This document shows, in pieces, positions 1 through 8,597 of a stretch of DNA of 64,000 nt. Location of the stretch: NCBI GenBank assembly GCA_017416915.1, contig JAFQAN010000029.1:23654-87653 (forward strand), in the 5' to 3' direction. This stretch comes from Alistipes sp. (GTDB taxonomy: Bacteria; Bacteroidota; Bacteroidia; Bacteroidales; Rikenellaceae). Position 1 is the first letter of the stretch; each line of letters starts with the position of its first letter. The notes beneath the pieces were generated by a model. That model ran no database searches. It was not told where the DNA came from and saw only the letters and a list, made by a program, of their open reading frames with translations. The translations under genes and the position numbers were made by a program.

Positions 1-198
1 TGCGTATGGGACACCAAGACCAACTTGGAGAAGCGTATGAACGCCGAGAGCGGTGCTTGCGCAGATAAGATGCGTATTGCAGCGTTGGCAAAGCAGCACA
101 ACTACGACGCTATCCACGACACGGTACACGAGATGGCTAAGGATGAGGCTCGCCACGGCAAGGGCTTTGAGGGTCTCTACAACCGCTACTTCAAATAG
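1..198 (+). CDS. Rubrerythrin family protein, C-terminal part (5' end outside window)
   Basis: The first 65 codons are open in frame 1 and end with TAG at 196-198. The visible protein ends with the segment [20 protein letters not shown], where the D-E-A-R-H pattern matches the second metal-binding helix of ferritin-like diiron proteins of the rubrerythrin family. These reduce hydrogen peroxide in the cytoplasm of anaerobes using electrons from rubredoxin or NADH. The N-terminal iron helices and any rubredoxin domain lie upstream of the window, so the subclass cannot be decided. A strong terminator follows 20 bases after the stop, so this is the last gene of its transcript. The family call is fairly secure; the exact role is inferred. 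Confidence 0.75.
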   Translation, partial: CVWDTKTNLEKRMNAESGACADKMRIAALAKQHNYDAIHDTVHEMAKDEARHGKGFEGLYNRYFK

Positions 199-218
199 TC
201 TCGGACTAACAATATAAG

Positions 219-256
219 AACTGCCGCTCGGGGTCTTCCGAGCGGCAGTTTTGTTT
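219..256 (+). terminator. Rho-independent terminator of the rubrerythrin gene
   Basis: A perfect 13-bp stem (AACTGCCGCTCGG pairing with CCGAGCGGCAGTT) with a 6-base loop is followed by TTGTTTTG. It lies 20 bases after the stop codon. Confidence 0.9.
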
Positions 257-339
257 TGTAGGAGGCGGTGTTGGCTTTGGGAGAGAGGATGGCAGGACAA
301 TAAGAGCGACGAAGGATGGCTGGGTGGCGCGATTGACTG

Positions 340-562
340 TGGCGCGCGATTACTGAGAAAGACTGGGAACGCCTGAGAAAGTCTGGGAATGACTGGGAGG
401 CTCGCCAACGGGACCACGGGACTGCGAGACTACGAGACCACGGGACTACGGGACTACGAGACTACGGGACTGCGAGACAACGAGACCACGGGACACATAA
501 AAAACGCAGACGTTCTCAGGTGCGCGAGGCTGTGCGTGGCTGTGCGTGGCTGTGCGTGGCAG
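340..562 (+). repeat. Composite repeat locus 1 (decamer/octamer arrays)
   Basis: Left decamers (GACTGGGAAC, CCTGAGAAAG and similar) fill 351-398. A GGCTCGCC palindrome variant follows, then about eleven octamers of the form RCGRGACN at 407-494, one right-arm decamer (CGTTCTCAGG, about 510) and TGTGCGTGGC decamers at 529-560. The locus runs straight into palindromic element B1 and lies between the convergent rubrerythrin and CoA-transferase genes. Apparent reading frames here only reflect the repeat period (8 x 3 bases gives an 8-residue peptide repeat) and are not genes. Confidence 0.9.
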
Positions 563-690
563 CTTGGCGTCAGAAGGGTTGCAGATGTGTTCTATCGCAA
601 AAGAGAGTACCGTGGGATAGTACTAAAACGTACAGCCCACGGTACTCTACTTTTTGGGATAGGACGCAGATGCGCCCTTATCACGCCAAG
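563..690 (+). repeat. Palindromic element B1 (128 bp)
   Basis: It starts CTTGGCGTCAGAAGGG and ends CCCTTATCACGCCAAG, imperfect terminal inverted repeats of each other. The central type-B hairpin at 603-650 pairs AGAGTACCGTGGG with CCCACGGTACTCT and is capped by GTAC-TAAAAC-GTAC. The right end lies 3 bases from the stop codon of the minus-strand CoA-transferase gene. The hairpin is flanked by A and T runs, so it may also terminate transcription. Confidence 0.9.
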
Positions 691-693
691 CTA

Positions 694-2007
694 CTACTTC
701 ATATAGTTCTTTACGTAGTGGTGATGCGAGCCGTAACGGTTGAAGGCTGCCTCATCCAACGCCTCCTGTGCTGAGGGGTGAGCAACAGAGATTATAAGGC
801 GCGCGCGCTCCTGCAAGCTCTTGCCATAGAGATCCACAGCACCATTCTCGGTTACAAACCAGTGGATGTGGTTACGGGTGGTAACAACACCTGCACCCTG
901 GCTCAACATATCTGAAATCTTTGATACACCCTTGTTGGTGATTGAGGGCATTGCGATAATAGCCTTACCACCCTTAGAGAGCGAAGCACCATAGATGAAG
1001 TCCACCTGACCACCTACGCCCGAGTAGAACTTACAACCCAGAGAGTCGGCACATACCTGACCGGTAATATCGACTTGGAGCGCCGAGTTGATGGCGGTAA
1101 CCTTGTCGTTCTTAGCGATGACGAAGGGGTCGTTGGTGTAGCCTACGTCCATCATCAATACGCCAGGGTTGTCGTCGATGAAGTCGTAAACCTTCTGCGA
1201 ACCCATAAGGAAGGTAGATACCATCTTGCCCTTATCGATATTCTTCAAAGCGCCGTTGATAACGCCCTTCTCAACGAGGGGAAGCACACCGTCAGCGAAC
1301 ATCTCGGTATGAACACCGAGGTTCTTGTGGTTGCCGAGCTGCGCAAGTACGGCGTTAGGAATAGCGCCGATACCCATCTGCAAGGTAGCACCATCCTCGA
1401 TAAGACCTGCACAGAGGTTACCAATCTTGGTCTCTACCTCGTTGGGAGTGGTGAAGTGTGCCTCTTCGAGTGGCTGGTCGTCCTCAACAAAGAAGTTAAT
1501 CTTCGACGAGTGAATCATAGCATCACCAAACGAGCGGGGAACATACTTATTTACCACAGCAATAACGTAGTCGGCGCACTCAACAGCTGCCAACGTAGCA
1601 TCCACCGAGGTACCGAGCGACACGTAACCGTGCTTGTCGGGACGCGACACCTGAATCATAGCCACGTTACAGGGTACAGCGCCCGAACGATAGAGCTTCT
1701 GTGTCTCGCTGAGGAAGATTGGAATATAGTCAGCAAAGCCGCTCTGCGTAACCTTACGTACGTTGCCACCTACGAAGAAAGAGTCGAGCTGGAATACACC
1801 CTCAAACTCGGGGTCAGCGTAGGGAGCAGGACCCTCGGTGTGGAGGTGGTGGATGTGAACATCCTTAAACTCGCCATTGCGGCCGCGGTCGCACATAGCC
1901 TTGATGAGGCACTGGGGAGCAGATGCCACAGAGCTAAGGTGAATATGATCACCCGACTTGATACACTTAACAGCCTCAGCTGCAGTTGTAAACTTAATGT
2001 TGTTCAT
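694..2007 (-). CDS. Acetyl-CoA hydrolase/transferase family protein (4-hydroxybutyrate or butyryl CoA-transferase type)
   Basis: The 437-residue product has the two-domain fold of the class I CoA-transferase/acetyl-CoA hydrolase family. The segment MGIGAIPNAVLAQL (about 211-224) precedes HTEMFADG, whose Glu235 is the likely residue that forms the glutamyl-CoA intermediate. The SGVGGQVDF segment near 330 is the oxyanion/CoA region. Length and these motifs fit 4-hydroxybutyrate CoA-transferase and butyryl-CoA:acetate CoA-transferase better than the longer Ach1 type, but substrate cannot be fixed from sequence. Its start is 28 bases after the infB stop with no terminator between, so it is probably read as the last gene of rimP-nusA-infB, an unusual partner. 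The stop codon is followed by a second TAG and then element B1. Confidence 0.85.
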   Translation of the reverse strand: MNNIKFTTAAEAVKCIKSGDHIHLSSVASAPQCLIKAMCDRGRNGEFKDVHIHHLHTEGPAPYADPEFEGVFQLDSFFVGGNVRKVTQSGFADYIPIFLSETQKLYRSGAVPCNVAMIQVSRPDKHGYVSLGTSVDATLAAVECADYVIAVVNKYVPRSFGDAMIHSSKINFFVEDDQPLEEAHFTTPNEVETKIGNLCAGLIEDGATLQMGIGAIPNAVLAQLGNHKNLGVHTEMFADGVLPLVEKGVINGALKNIDKGKMVSTFLMGSQKVYDFIDDNPGVLMMDVGYTNDPFVIAKNDKVTAINSALQVDITGQVCADSLGCKFYSGVGGQVDFIYGASLSKGGKAIIAMPSITNKGVSKISDMLSQGAGVVTTRNHIHWFVTENGAVDLYGKSLQERARLIISVAHPSAQEALDEAAFNRYGSHHHYVKNYMK

Positions 2008-2035
2008 GTCTTTAAGCTTTATTTAGGTTAATTAA

Positions 2036-4792
2036 CTATTTACGTTTTACCTCCACCTGCTCGTAGCCCTCGATAATATCGCCCACGCGAACATCGTTGT
2101 ACGACTCGATGTTAAGACCGCAATCCTGACCCACGGTAACCTCCTTGACGTCGTCCTTGAAGCGGCGCAACGAGCCGAGCTTACCTGTGTAGATGACGAT
2201 ACCATCACGGATGACACGTATGGGCGTGTTGCGCTGCATCTTACCCTCACGCACAATACATCCAGCAACGGTACCCACCTTCGAGATTTTGAAGGTCTCC
2301 AATACCTCCGTAGAGCATACTATCTCCTCCTTCATCACAGGCTCCAACATACCCTCGATAGCGTCCTTAATCTCGTTGATAGCATCGTAGATAATCGAGT
2401 AGAGACGAATATCAATCTGCTCCTTCTCGGCAGCCTTACGTGCTGCCGCCGAGGGACGTACCTGGAAGCCGACGATGATGGCGTTAGAGGCCGCAGCAAG
2501 CAGTACGTCAGACTCCGAAATCTGACCCACCGCCGAGTGGATGACATTCACCTGAACGCTCTCCTTAGAGAGCTTGATGAGCGAGCCAGACATAGCCTCC
2601 ACCGAGCCATCCACATCACCCTTGACGATGATGTTAAGCTCCTTGAACGAGCCGATAGCGATACGGCGACCAATCTCGTCGAGTGTTACGTGCTTCTGCG
2701 TCATTATGCCCTGCATACGCTGCAACTGCTCACGCTTGTTGGCAATCTCGCGCGCCGAGCGGTCGTCCTCCATAACGTTGAACGAGTCGCCCGCCTGTGG
2801 CGCACCGTTGAGACCAAGCACCTGCACAGGTGTTGAGGGTCCCGCCTCGGTAACCTTCTGACCATTCTCGTCGAACATCGCCTTAACACGACCTGTGTAT
2901 GTTCCCGAGAGCAGCACATCGCCAACGCGCAACGTACCGTTCTGCACCATAATCGTTGCCACATAGCCACGACCCTTGTCGAGCATCGACTCGATGACAG
3001 CACCCGACGCCTTGCGGTTGGGGTTGGCTTTGAGTTCGAGCATCTCCGCCTCCAACAGCACCTTTTCGAGGAGCTTGTCGAGGTTCATACCCTTCTTCGC
3101 CGACACCTCCTGGCTCTGATACTTACCGCCCCAATCCTCTACGAGGTAGTTCATCTGCGAAAGCTGCTCCTTGATATGGTCGGGGTTAGCCTGCGGCTTA
3201 TCTATCTTGTTGATGGCGAACACCATAGGCACACCTGCTGCCGATGCGTGGTTGATTGCCTCAACCGTCTGGGGCATCACGCTATCGTCGGCAGCGACGA
3301 TGATAATCGCCACATCGGTCATCTTAGCACCACGGGCGCGCATAGCGGTAAACGCCTCGTGTCCTGGGGTGTCAAGGAAGGTAATCTTCTGACCGTTAAG
3401 CTCCACCGAGTAGGCGCCGATATGCTGTGTGATACCTCCCGCCTCGCCCGCGGTAACGTTGGTCTTACGTATGTTGTCGAGTAGCGACGTCTTACCGTGA
3501 TCGACGTGTCCCATAACCGTAACAATCGGGGGACGTGGCACGAGGTCCTCCTCGCTATCGACATCTGTCTCGATAGCCTCCTGTATCTCCACCGATACGA
3601 ACTCCACAGAGAAGCCGAACTCCTCGGCAACGACCACCAGGGCCTCGGCGTCGAGACGCTGGTTGATAGATACCATAAGACCGAGGTTCATACACGCCGA
3701 GATAACCTCCATCGGCGATACGTTCATCATCGTAGCCAGCTCACTCACGGTAACAAACTCCGTTACTTTGAGTACGCTGCGCTCCATCTGCTCGCGCTCC
3801 ATCTCCTCGTTCATACGCTCACGTACCTCCTCGCGCTTCTCCTTGCGGTACTTCGCGCCCTTGGACTTAGTACCCTTCGCCGTCAGACGTGCCAACGTAT
3901 CCTTAATCTGCTTCTGTACCTCCTCGTCCGACACCTCGGGGCGTACGATGGGCTTGGGTTGCTGCTTCTGCTTCTTCTGCTTCTTATTGTTGTTGGCATT
4001 GGGCTGCTGAGCGTTGTTGCCGCCAGCATTGTTGTTGCCCTTGTTGCCACCCTTCTCTGGCTTGTTACCCTTGTTGCCCGCCTTGTTAATATCTACCTTC
4101 TCCTTGTCGAGGCGCTTGCGCTTGTGCTTGCCACCAGGCACCATATTAGACACGTCCATAGTACCCAGAATCTTAGGACCACCAAGCTGCTCTACCTGAG
4201 GACGATAGACACTATCGCGCTTAGGCTCTTCTGCTACGGGAGCGGGAGCGGGAGCAGGTGCAGGCTTCTCAACCTTAGGCTGAGGCTTAGGCTCCTCCAC
4301 CTTGGGCTGGGGCTTAGCCTCCTCGCGCTTAGGCTCTTCTACGACGGGCTGGGGCTTAGGCTCCTCCTTCTTGGGCTGGGTCTCCTCTTTCTTTGCAGGC
4401 TCCTCAGCCTTTGCTGGCTCAGGCTTCTTGCCGCCGAGGTCTATCTTACCCAAAATCTTGGGACCGCGCACCTCGTCCTTTACGCTGATGACGTTGCTCT
4501 TAATGACTACCTCTTCGTCATCACCCTCGTCGCCCCTCTGTGCTGGCGAGTCGATGCTCACGGTTGTCTGCTTCTGCTGTATGCGCTCACGTATGGCGTT
4601 GCGCTCATTGCCCGACTGTCGATTCGAGCCAAACTCCTTCTCCAATGCGGCATATACCTCGGGGGTTACTGGCGACGAGGGCGAGCAGTCGCTCTGCAAG
4701 CCCTTGCGTTGGAGGTAGTCGGCGAGGGTGTTAAATCCCACCTTAAACTCCTTAGCAACCTGTATAAGCCTTATCTTTTTACTGTTATCCAT
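2036..4792 (-). CDS. infB: Translation initiation factor IF-2
   Basis: A 918-residue GTPase that places fMet-tRNA on the 30S ribosome. Residues 1-60 form the small N-terminal helical domain. A long disordered linker follows: Pro/Glu/Lys-rich at about 120-195, Asn/Gly/Lys-rich at about 225-285. The G domain starts with GHVDHGKT at 428-435, then DTPGHEAF and NKID. The C-terminal half holds domains II to IV, ending EQVEVKRK. It lies 26 bases downstream of nusA in the conserved rimP-nusA-infB order. The start ([16 protein letters not shown]) matches the usual N-terminus. Long open frames on the opposite strand across the linker are shadows caused by its biased composition. Confidence 0.98.
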   Translation of the reverse strand: MDNSKKIRLIQVAKEFKVGFNTLADYLQRKGLQSDCSPSSPVTPEVYAALEKEFGSNRQSGNERNAIRERIQQKQTTVSIDSPAQRGDEGDDEEVVIKSNVISVKDEVRGPKILGKIDLGGKKPEPAKAEEPAKKEETQPKKEEPKPQPVVEEPKREEAKPQPKVEEPKPQPKVEKPAPAPAPAPVAEEPKRDSVYRPQVEQLGGPKILGTMDVSNMVPGGKHKRKRLDKEKVDINKAGNKGNKPEKGGNKGNNNAGGNNAQQPNANNNKKQKKQKQQPKPIVRPEVSDEEVQKQIKDTLARLTAKGTKSKGAKYRKEKREEVRERMNEEMEREQMERSVLKVTEFVTVSELATMMNVSPMEVISACMNLGLMVSINQRLDAEALVVVAEEFGFSVEFVSVEIQEAIETDVDSEEDLVPRPPIVTVMGHVDHGKTSLLDNIRKTNVTAGEAGGITQHIGAYSVELNGQKITFLDTPGHEAFTAMRARGAKMTDVAIIIVAADDSVMPQTVEAINHASAAGVPMVFAINKIDKPQANPDHIKEQLSQMNYLVEDWGGKYQSQEVSAKKGMNLDKLLEKVLLEAEMLELKANPNRKASGAVIESMLDKGRGYVATIMVQNGTLRVGDVLLSGTYTGRVKAMFDENGQKVTEAGPSTPVQVLGLNGAPQAGDSFNVMEDDRSAREIANKREQLQRMQGIMTQKHVTLDEIGRRIAIGSFKELNIIVKGDVDGSVEAMSGSLIKLSKESVQVNVIHSAVGQISESDVLLAAASNAIIVGFQVRPSAAARKAAEKEQIDIRLYSIIYDAINEIKDAIEGMLEPVMKEEIVCSTEVLETFKISKVGTVAGCIVREGKMQRNTPIRVIRDGIVIYTGKLGSLRRFKDDVKEVTVGQDCGLNIESYNDVRVGDIIEGYEQVEVKRK

Positions 4793-4818
4793 CTAAATCT
4801 CCTTTCGTTAATCGTTCA

Positions 4819-6051
4819 CTACTCTTCAAACTCGGCTTTGAGGATAGCCACCACAGCCTCTGCCTGCTCCACTTCGAGGTCGGCACGCGATGCAATCTCC
4901 TCTACGGGCAGCTCCAACACGCTCTTTGCCGTGTCGCAGCCAGCAGCTTTGAGAGCCTCGATAATCCAGCCCTCAATCTCGTCGGCAAACTCCGTGAGTG
5001 CCACATCCTCCTCCTCAATCTCACGATATACGTCGATGTCGTAGCCTGTGAGCATCTTCGAGAGGCGGATGTTGAGACCACCCTTACCGATAGCCAACGA
5101 CACCTCCTCGGGTTTGAGATATACGGCGGCTGTCTTCTTCTCCTCGTCGATGGTGATTGTCGAAATCTTTGCGGGGTTCAACGAGCGCTGAATCATCAGC
5201 GAGGTGTTCGCCGTGAAGTTTACCACGTCGATATTCTCGTTGCGCAGCTCCTTTACGATGTTGTAGATACGTGCGCCCTTCATACCTACGCAAGCACCTA
5301 CGGGGTCGATGCGGTCGTCGTACGACTCTACGGCAACCTTAGCTCTCTCGCCAGGGATGCGGGCGATACGCTTGATGGTGATAAGACCATCGTATATCTC
5401 GGGTACCTCCTGCTCGAAGAGGCGCTCCAAGAACTGGTTGTCCGAACGAGAAAGGATGATGCGGGGCTGGTTGTTGTTCATCTCGACGCTCTTGACGATG
5501 GCGCGGATGGTGTCGCCCTTACGGTAGAAGTCGTTGGGTATCTGCTCCATCTTGGGCAGTACGAGGTCGTTGTCCTCGTCATCGCGTACCAACACCTCCT
5601 TCTTCCACACCTGATATACCTCGCCCGATACAATCTCGCCGACCTTCTCAGAGTACTTCTCGAAGAGCGCAGCCTTCTCCAAGTCGAGGATGCGTGATGC
5701 GAGGTTTTGGCGTAGCGACAGCACGGCACGACGACCAAACTGTGTCATATCAATCTGATCGACATACTCATCGCCAATCTCGTATGTTGAGTCGATAGCC
5801 TTCACCTCCGAGAGCGAAATCTCGGTGTTCACATTCTCCACGGCACCGTCCTCTACCACGATACGGTTGCGCCAAATCTCCAAGTCGCCCTTCTCGGGGT
5901 TGATAATAACGTCGAAGTTCTCATCGCTCTCGAACTGCTTTTGCAAGGCGTGGCGGAAGACATCCTCCAATACGCCGATAAGTGTTGAGTTGTCGATGTT
6001 CTTCAACTCTTTGAACTCAGCAAAGTTGCTGATAAGATTAACGTACTTCAT
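4819..6051 (-). CDS. nusA: Transcription termination/antitermination factor NusA
   Basis: A 410-residue RNA polymerase-associated factor that modulates pausing, termination and antitermination. The N-terminal RNAP-binding domain covers about 1-125, an S1 domain about 130-200 and the two KH domains about 225-345, with the conserved segments DPVGACVGMKGARI and SLAIGKGGLN. A short acidic helix-hairpin-helix-like tail ends at ILKAEFEE. It is the middle gene of rimP-nusA-infB. The gap to rimP is unusually long (341 bases) and holds two inserted repeat structures, while the gap to infB is 26 bases. Confidence 0.97.
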   Translation of the reverse strand: MKYVNLISNFAEFKELKNIDNSTLIGVLEDVFRHALQKQFESDENFDVIINPEKGDLEIWRNRIVVEDGAVENVNTEISLSEVKAIDSTYEIGDEYVDQIDMTQFGRRAVLSLRQNLASRILDLEKAALFEKYSEKVGEIVSGEVYQVWKKEVLVRDDEDNDLVLPKMEQIPNDFYRKGDTIRAIVKSVEMNNNQPRIILSRSDNQFLERLFEQEVPEIYDGLITIKRIARIPGERAKVAVESYDDRIDPVGACVGMKGARIYNIVKELRNENIDVVNFTANTSLMIQRSLNPAKISTITIDEEKKTAAVYLKPEEVSLAIGKGGLNIRLSKMLTGYDIDVYREIEEEDVALTEFADEIEGWIIEALKAAGCDTAKSVLELPVEEIASRADLEVEQAEAVVAILKAEFEE

Positions 6052-6094
6052 CTTTGTTGTATATTTTATTTGTTTGTATTTCTTGGTTTTTGTT

Positions 6095-6220
6095 TTAGGG
6101 AGGTTAGGGAATTTAGAGAGATTAGGGAGATTAGAGATTTTATCCGTTACTCGCTAAATCCGCTTCTGCCCTTACTTAAATTCCTTAAATTCTCTAAGTT
6201 CTCTAAATTCTCTATAATGT
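6095..6220. repeat. AT-rich inverted tandem array (TTAGGGA/TCTCTAAA type)
   Basis: The left side at 6098-6140 repeats TTAGGGA, TTTAGAGA and ATTAGGGAG at a 7-8 base period. The right side at 6174-6215 carries the inverse (AAATTCCTTAAATTCTCTAAG and similar). Together they could fold into one long imperfect hairpin. It lies inside the rimP-nusA operon gap. The same type occurs at 49087-49231. Confidence 0.75.
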
Positions 6221-6230
6221 CTTCGGTCCT

Positions 6231-6381
6231 CAGACAAGTCCAACGCAGAAATATCCCCTCCTCTTGGTGGTAAATTTGTTTTTGAGGCGGGTAGTTCAAG
6301 GCGGACGCTGGATGAAAAACCGCAGTTTACTTGACGTAAATGAGGATTTTTCAGACGAGTCCAACGCCGAAATATCCCCTC
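6231..6381. repeat. 30-bp direct repeat pair enclosing palindromic element F
   Basis: CAGACAAGTCCAACGCAGAA... at 6231-6260 recurs with two changes at 6352-6381, a 121-base spacing. Between them, 6313-6365 forms an imperfect hairpin: GGAC and GAAAAA arms pair with TTTTTC and GTCC, and the tip is TTTAC-TTGAC-GTAAA. The tip resembles the GTAC-TTGAC-GTAC cap of element A4, so this is probably a divergent member of the palindromic family. Confidence 0.65.
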
Positions 6382-6392
6382 AAAAGCAAATT

Positions 6393-6860
6393 TTACTTGA
6401 AGTCGAGATACTCTTTGGTATACTTTATCTCCGCCCACGCGTAGCTCTTCGACACCAACACCGTCTGCTTACGCTTCTTACCCTCGACGAGCTGCTTCTC
6501 CTCGTATGAGATGACTATGCCGTCGTCGGTTACCTCGTCGAGCTTCGCCAATAGCTTGATGCCGTCGTTGAGCAACACCTCCACAGACCGTCCCACAATC
6601 TTGCGATACTGACGTATCTGTTTTAGCTCCGAGCCGATGCCTGCCGATGCCACCATCAGCGCAAAGTCCTCCACCTCACGGTCCAACTCCTCCTCTATGG
6701 CACGGTTGAGTGCCGCACAATCCTCCAATTTCACCGCCGTATCGCTGTCGATGAGCAGCTCAATCTCGCCCATTGGCGACACCTTGCACTCCACGACAAA
6801 GAGGTCGCTGCCCTCCAAGTGCTTCTCGGCAATTTCTATAACTCTCTTAGCCTCAATCAT
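6393..6860 (-). CDS. rimP: Ribosome maturation factor RimP
   Basis: A 155-residue protein with the RimP two-domain layout. The N-terminal alpha/beta domain contains the segment SPMGEIELLIDSDTAVKLED (about 27-46), with ALNRAIEEELDREVEDFALMVASAGIGSELK following. The C-terminal SH3-like domain carries the QYRKIVGRSVEVLL segment. It acts in 30S subunit maturation. It is first in the rimP-nusA-infB operon, with a good promoter at 6958-6988 and a hairpin in the leader. Confidence 0.93.
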   Translation of the reverse strand: MIEAKRVIEIAEKHLEGSDLFVVECKVSPMGEIELLIDSDTAVKLEDCAALNRAIEEELDREVEDFALMVASAGIGSELKQIRQYRKIVGRSVEVLLNDGIKLLAKLDEVTDDGIVISYEEKQLVEGKKRKQTVLVSKSYAWAEIKYTKEYLDFK

Positions 6861-6914
6861 ATATCTTTCAACAAATCATTAATTTCACCCACCGTCTTCA
6901 CTCTAAGCACGAAA

Positions 6915-6937
6915 TAAGGGGACTCTCCGTCCCCTTA
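6915..6937 (-). promoter_or_regulatory. Perfect hairpin in the rimP-nusA-infB leader
   Basis: A 9-bp perfect stem (TAAGGGGAC/GTCCCCTTA) with a 5-base loop lies about 55 bases before the rimP start codon and about 20 bases downstream of the predicted promoter. No clear T run follows on the minus strand, so it is a leader structure rather than an evident terminator. A regulatory role is inferred only from position. Confidence 0.5.
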
Positions 6938-6957
6938 CTTTCCGCTCAATAACACCG

Positions 6958-6988
6958 CAAAGATAGGGATATTTTCTTAAACTACCAA
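6958..6988 (-). promoter_or_regulatory. Promoter of rimP-nusA-infB
   Basis: On the minus strand TATCTTTG (6958-6965) is preceded by TTG (6986-6988) at a 20-base spacing, matching the Bacteroidota TTG/TAnnTTTG promoter. Confidence 0.75.
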
Positions 6989-7060
6989 TATATATAGGTA
7001 TTTTTTGACATTTTTTTGTTCGTAGCGCCGAGGTGCGAGGGTAAAAATAGATTGGATATT

Positions 7061-7090
7061 TTGTTTTCTCATTTCGACATCGTATATTTG
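7061..7090 (+). promoter_or_regulatory. Promoter of panB
   Basis: TTG at 7061-7063 and TATATTTG at 7083-7090, 19 bases apart, fit the Bacteroidota consensus and lie 32 bases before the panB start. Confidence 0.8.
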
Positions 7091-7122
7091 CACTAAATAA
7101 CACTAACAAGAACAGTTGTAAT

Positions 7123-7938
7123 ATGTCAGTTGAAAGCACCGTAAGAGCAGTTACCACACTGCGTCTTACCGAGATGAAGCAGCGCGGCGAGAAGATTGCC
7201 ATGCTCACATCGTATGATTACTCCATGGCAAAGATTGTTGATAAGGCGGGTGTCGATGTGATACTTGTCGGCGACTCGGCAGCCAACGTTATGGCGGGCT
7301 ACGAGACCACCCTGCCCATCACTCTCGATATGATGATATACCACGCCAAGTCGGTTGTACGTGCTGTGCAGCGCGCCTTGGTTGTCGTTGATTTGCCCTT
7401 CGGAACGTATCAGGGCAACTCGAAGGTCGCCCTCGACTCGGCAGTGCGCATTATGAAGGAGACCGAGGCAGATGCCGTGAAGTTGGAGGGTGGCGAGGAG
7501 GTCATCGAGTCTATAAACCGTATCCTCTCGGCGGGTATCCCCGTTATGGGACACCTCGGACTCACGCCCCAGTCGATACATAAGTTCGGCACGTATAACG
7601 TGCGCGCCAAGGATGAGGCAGAGGCAGATAAGCTGGTGCGCGATGCCCACCTATTGGAGGAGGCGGGATGCTTTGCGGTGGTCTTGGAGAAGATTCCCGC
7701 ATCGCTCGGTAGGCGCGTGTCGGAGGAGCTACACATTCCCACCATCGGCATCGGCGCGGGTGGCGCTACCGACGGTCAGGTACTCGTCGCACACGATATG
7801 TTGGGCATCACACAGGCGTTCTCGCCCCGTTTTTTACGCCGTTATGCCGACCTCGGAACAACTATCTCGGAGGCGGTAGGACACTATGTCGATGATGTCA
7901 AAAGTCGCGACTTCCCCAACGAGAAGGAGCAGTACTAA
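7123..7938 (+). CDS. panB: 3-methyl-2-oxobutanoate hydroxymethyltransferase
   Basis: A 271-residue cytoplasmic enzyme that transfers a hydroxymethyl group from 5,10-methylenetetrahydrofolate to 2-oxoisovalerate, giving ketopantoate for pantothenate and CoA synthesis. Family signatures: [20 protein letters not shown] then [19 protein letters not shown] (metal- and substrate-binding strands), [16 protein letters not shown] and [10 protein letters not shown], and the late [18 protein letters not shown]. Length is usual for PanB. Divergent from rimP, with its own promoter and a strong terminator, so probably monocistronic. Confidence 0.97.
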   Translation: MSVESTVRAVTTLRLTEMKQRGEKIAMLTSYDYSMAKIVDKAGVDVILVGDSAANVMAGYETTLPITLDMMIYHAKSVVRAVQRALVVVDLPFGTYQGNSKVALDSAVRIMKETEADAVKLEGGEEVIESINRILSAGIPVMGHLGLTPQSIHKFGTYNVRAKDEAEADKLVRDAHLLEEAGCFAVVLEKIPASLGRRVSEELHIPTIGIGAGGATDGQVLVAHDMLGITQAFSPRFLRRYADLGTTISEAVGHYVDDVKSRDFPNEKEQY

Positions 7939-7955
7939 ACGACTCACAATCGTCT

Positions 7956-7994
7956 AAACGCCCTCGGAAGCGACCGCTTTCGGGGCGTTTTTTT
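7956..7994 (+). terminator. Rho-independent terminator of panB
   Basis: AACGCCC...GGGGCGTT with internal CGGAAGCG/CGCTTTCG pairing is followed by TTTTTTT; it starts 17 bases after the stop. Confidence 0.9.
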
Positions 7995-8355
7995 ATTCGC
8001 TGAGGAGATAACAAATGTATGTAGGCAGATTTTCGTTGATAAAATTACCATTTTTACCTATAATTACACAAAAACATACCATATTTACAAAAAAGAGCAA
8101 TAGACCAAAGTTGTCCTATTAGAACAATAGTAAAATATCGTATCGGCGGGAAGTCCTCTGTTTAGGCAACTTACGAATTATACCTATCGACTATAAAGTA
8201 GCAATACATACCAATATTGCTTATCGCCAAATAGAACATCAAAATTTCGCATTTAGAACAATTAAATAAAAATCAGTATTGATTTCTAATAAGTTACAAA
8301 TGTATCAAATAGGGTATCATTTGTTGCACAATACAAATTTGACAGGTAAAAGTTT
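7995..8355. other. AT-rich intergenic region without a supported gene
   Basis: No plausible coding frame on either strand. The block is strongly AT-rich and contains the repeated word TAGAACAAT (around 8130 and 8257) and a near copy (TAGAACATC). It ends at the promoter of the small peptide gene. I see no further structure. Confidence 0.6.
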
Positions 8356-8385
8356 TTGTAAACGGTAAAAAAGCATATACCTTTG
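8356..8385 (+). promoter_or_regulatory. Promoter of the small peptide/fimbrillin-like gene pair
   Basis: TTG at 8356-8358 and TACCTTTG at 8378-8385 (19-base spacing) lie about 77 bases before the ATG of the small peptide gene. Confidence 0.8.
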
Positions 8386-8462
8386 CCGCCGATTTCTTTT
8401 TTGTGAGTGAGCGATATGTGTGTGATACCTATGTAGAATATAAATATAAAACCCAAATAGAG

Positions 8463-8585
8463 ATGTTTAAGAAGAGTTTCATTTGCGACTACGAAAGCCC
8501 CGTGATGGAGGTAGTAGAGATAGCCCTCGAAGGCGGTTATCAAATTAGCGGCGTGATTGGCGACCACGAAGAGGAGGATATGTAA
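8463..8585 (+). CDS. Small conserved-type peptide (40 residues) upstream of fimbrillin-like gene
   Basis: ATG at 8463 gives a 40-residue peptide: MFKKSFICDYESP, then MEVVEIALEGGYQISG, ending in the acidic GDHEEEDM. A GTG at 8403 in frame would give 60 residues, but the ATG start gives the usual form of this peptide type. Short peptides with the pattern YxSPxxExVxIxxEG followed by a Ser/Gly-rich tail are common in Bacteroidota next to fimbrillin-like genes; that is general family knowledge and the function is unknown. No signal peptide or membrane segment. It shares the promoter with, and ends 12 bases before, the lipoprotein gene at 8598, so they are probably co-transcribed. Confidence 0.7.
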   Translation: MFKKSFICDYESPVMEVVEIALEGGYQISGVIGDHEEEDM

Positions 8586-8597
8586 AAAGGTTTGGTT

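Noticed and set aside
407-494. CRISPR array
   Set aside because: The repeats are 8 bases, contiguous and degenerate with no spacers, and no cas genes are in the window. The same applies to the other octamer and decamer arrays.
389-774. Open frames over the octamer array, with peptide repeats such as RDYETTGL
   Set aside because: An 8-base repeat read in triplets gives an 8-residue periodic peptide in any open frame. No start signal or promoter fits, and equivalent frames appear at every octamer array.
1075-2031. 318-codon plus-strand frame opposite the CoA-transferase gene
   Set aside because: No family resemblance; the minus-strand gene is clearly conserved.
3497-5044. 515-codon plus-strand open frame opposite infB
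   Set aside because: It is Leu/Arg-rich because it mirrors the Glu/Lys/Pro-rich IF-2 linker. infB is certain on the other strand.
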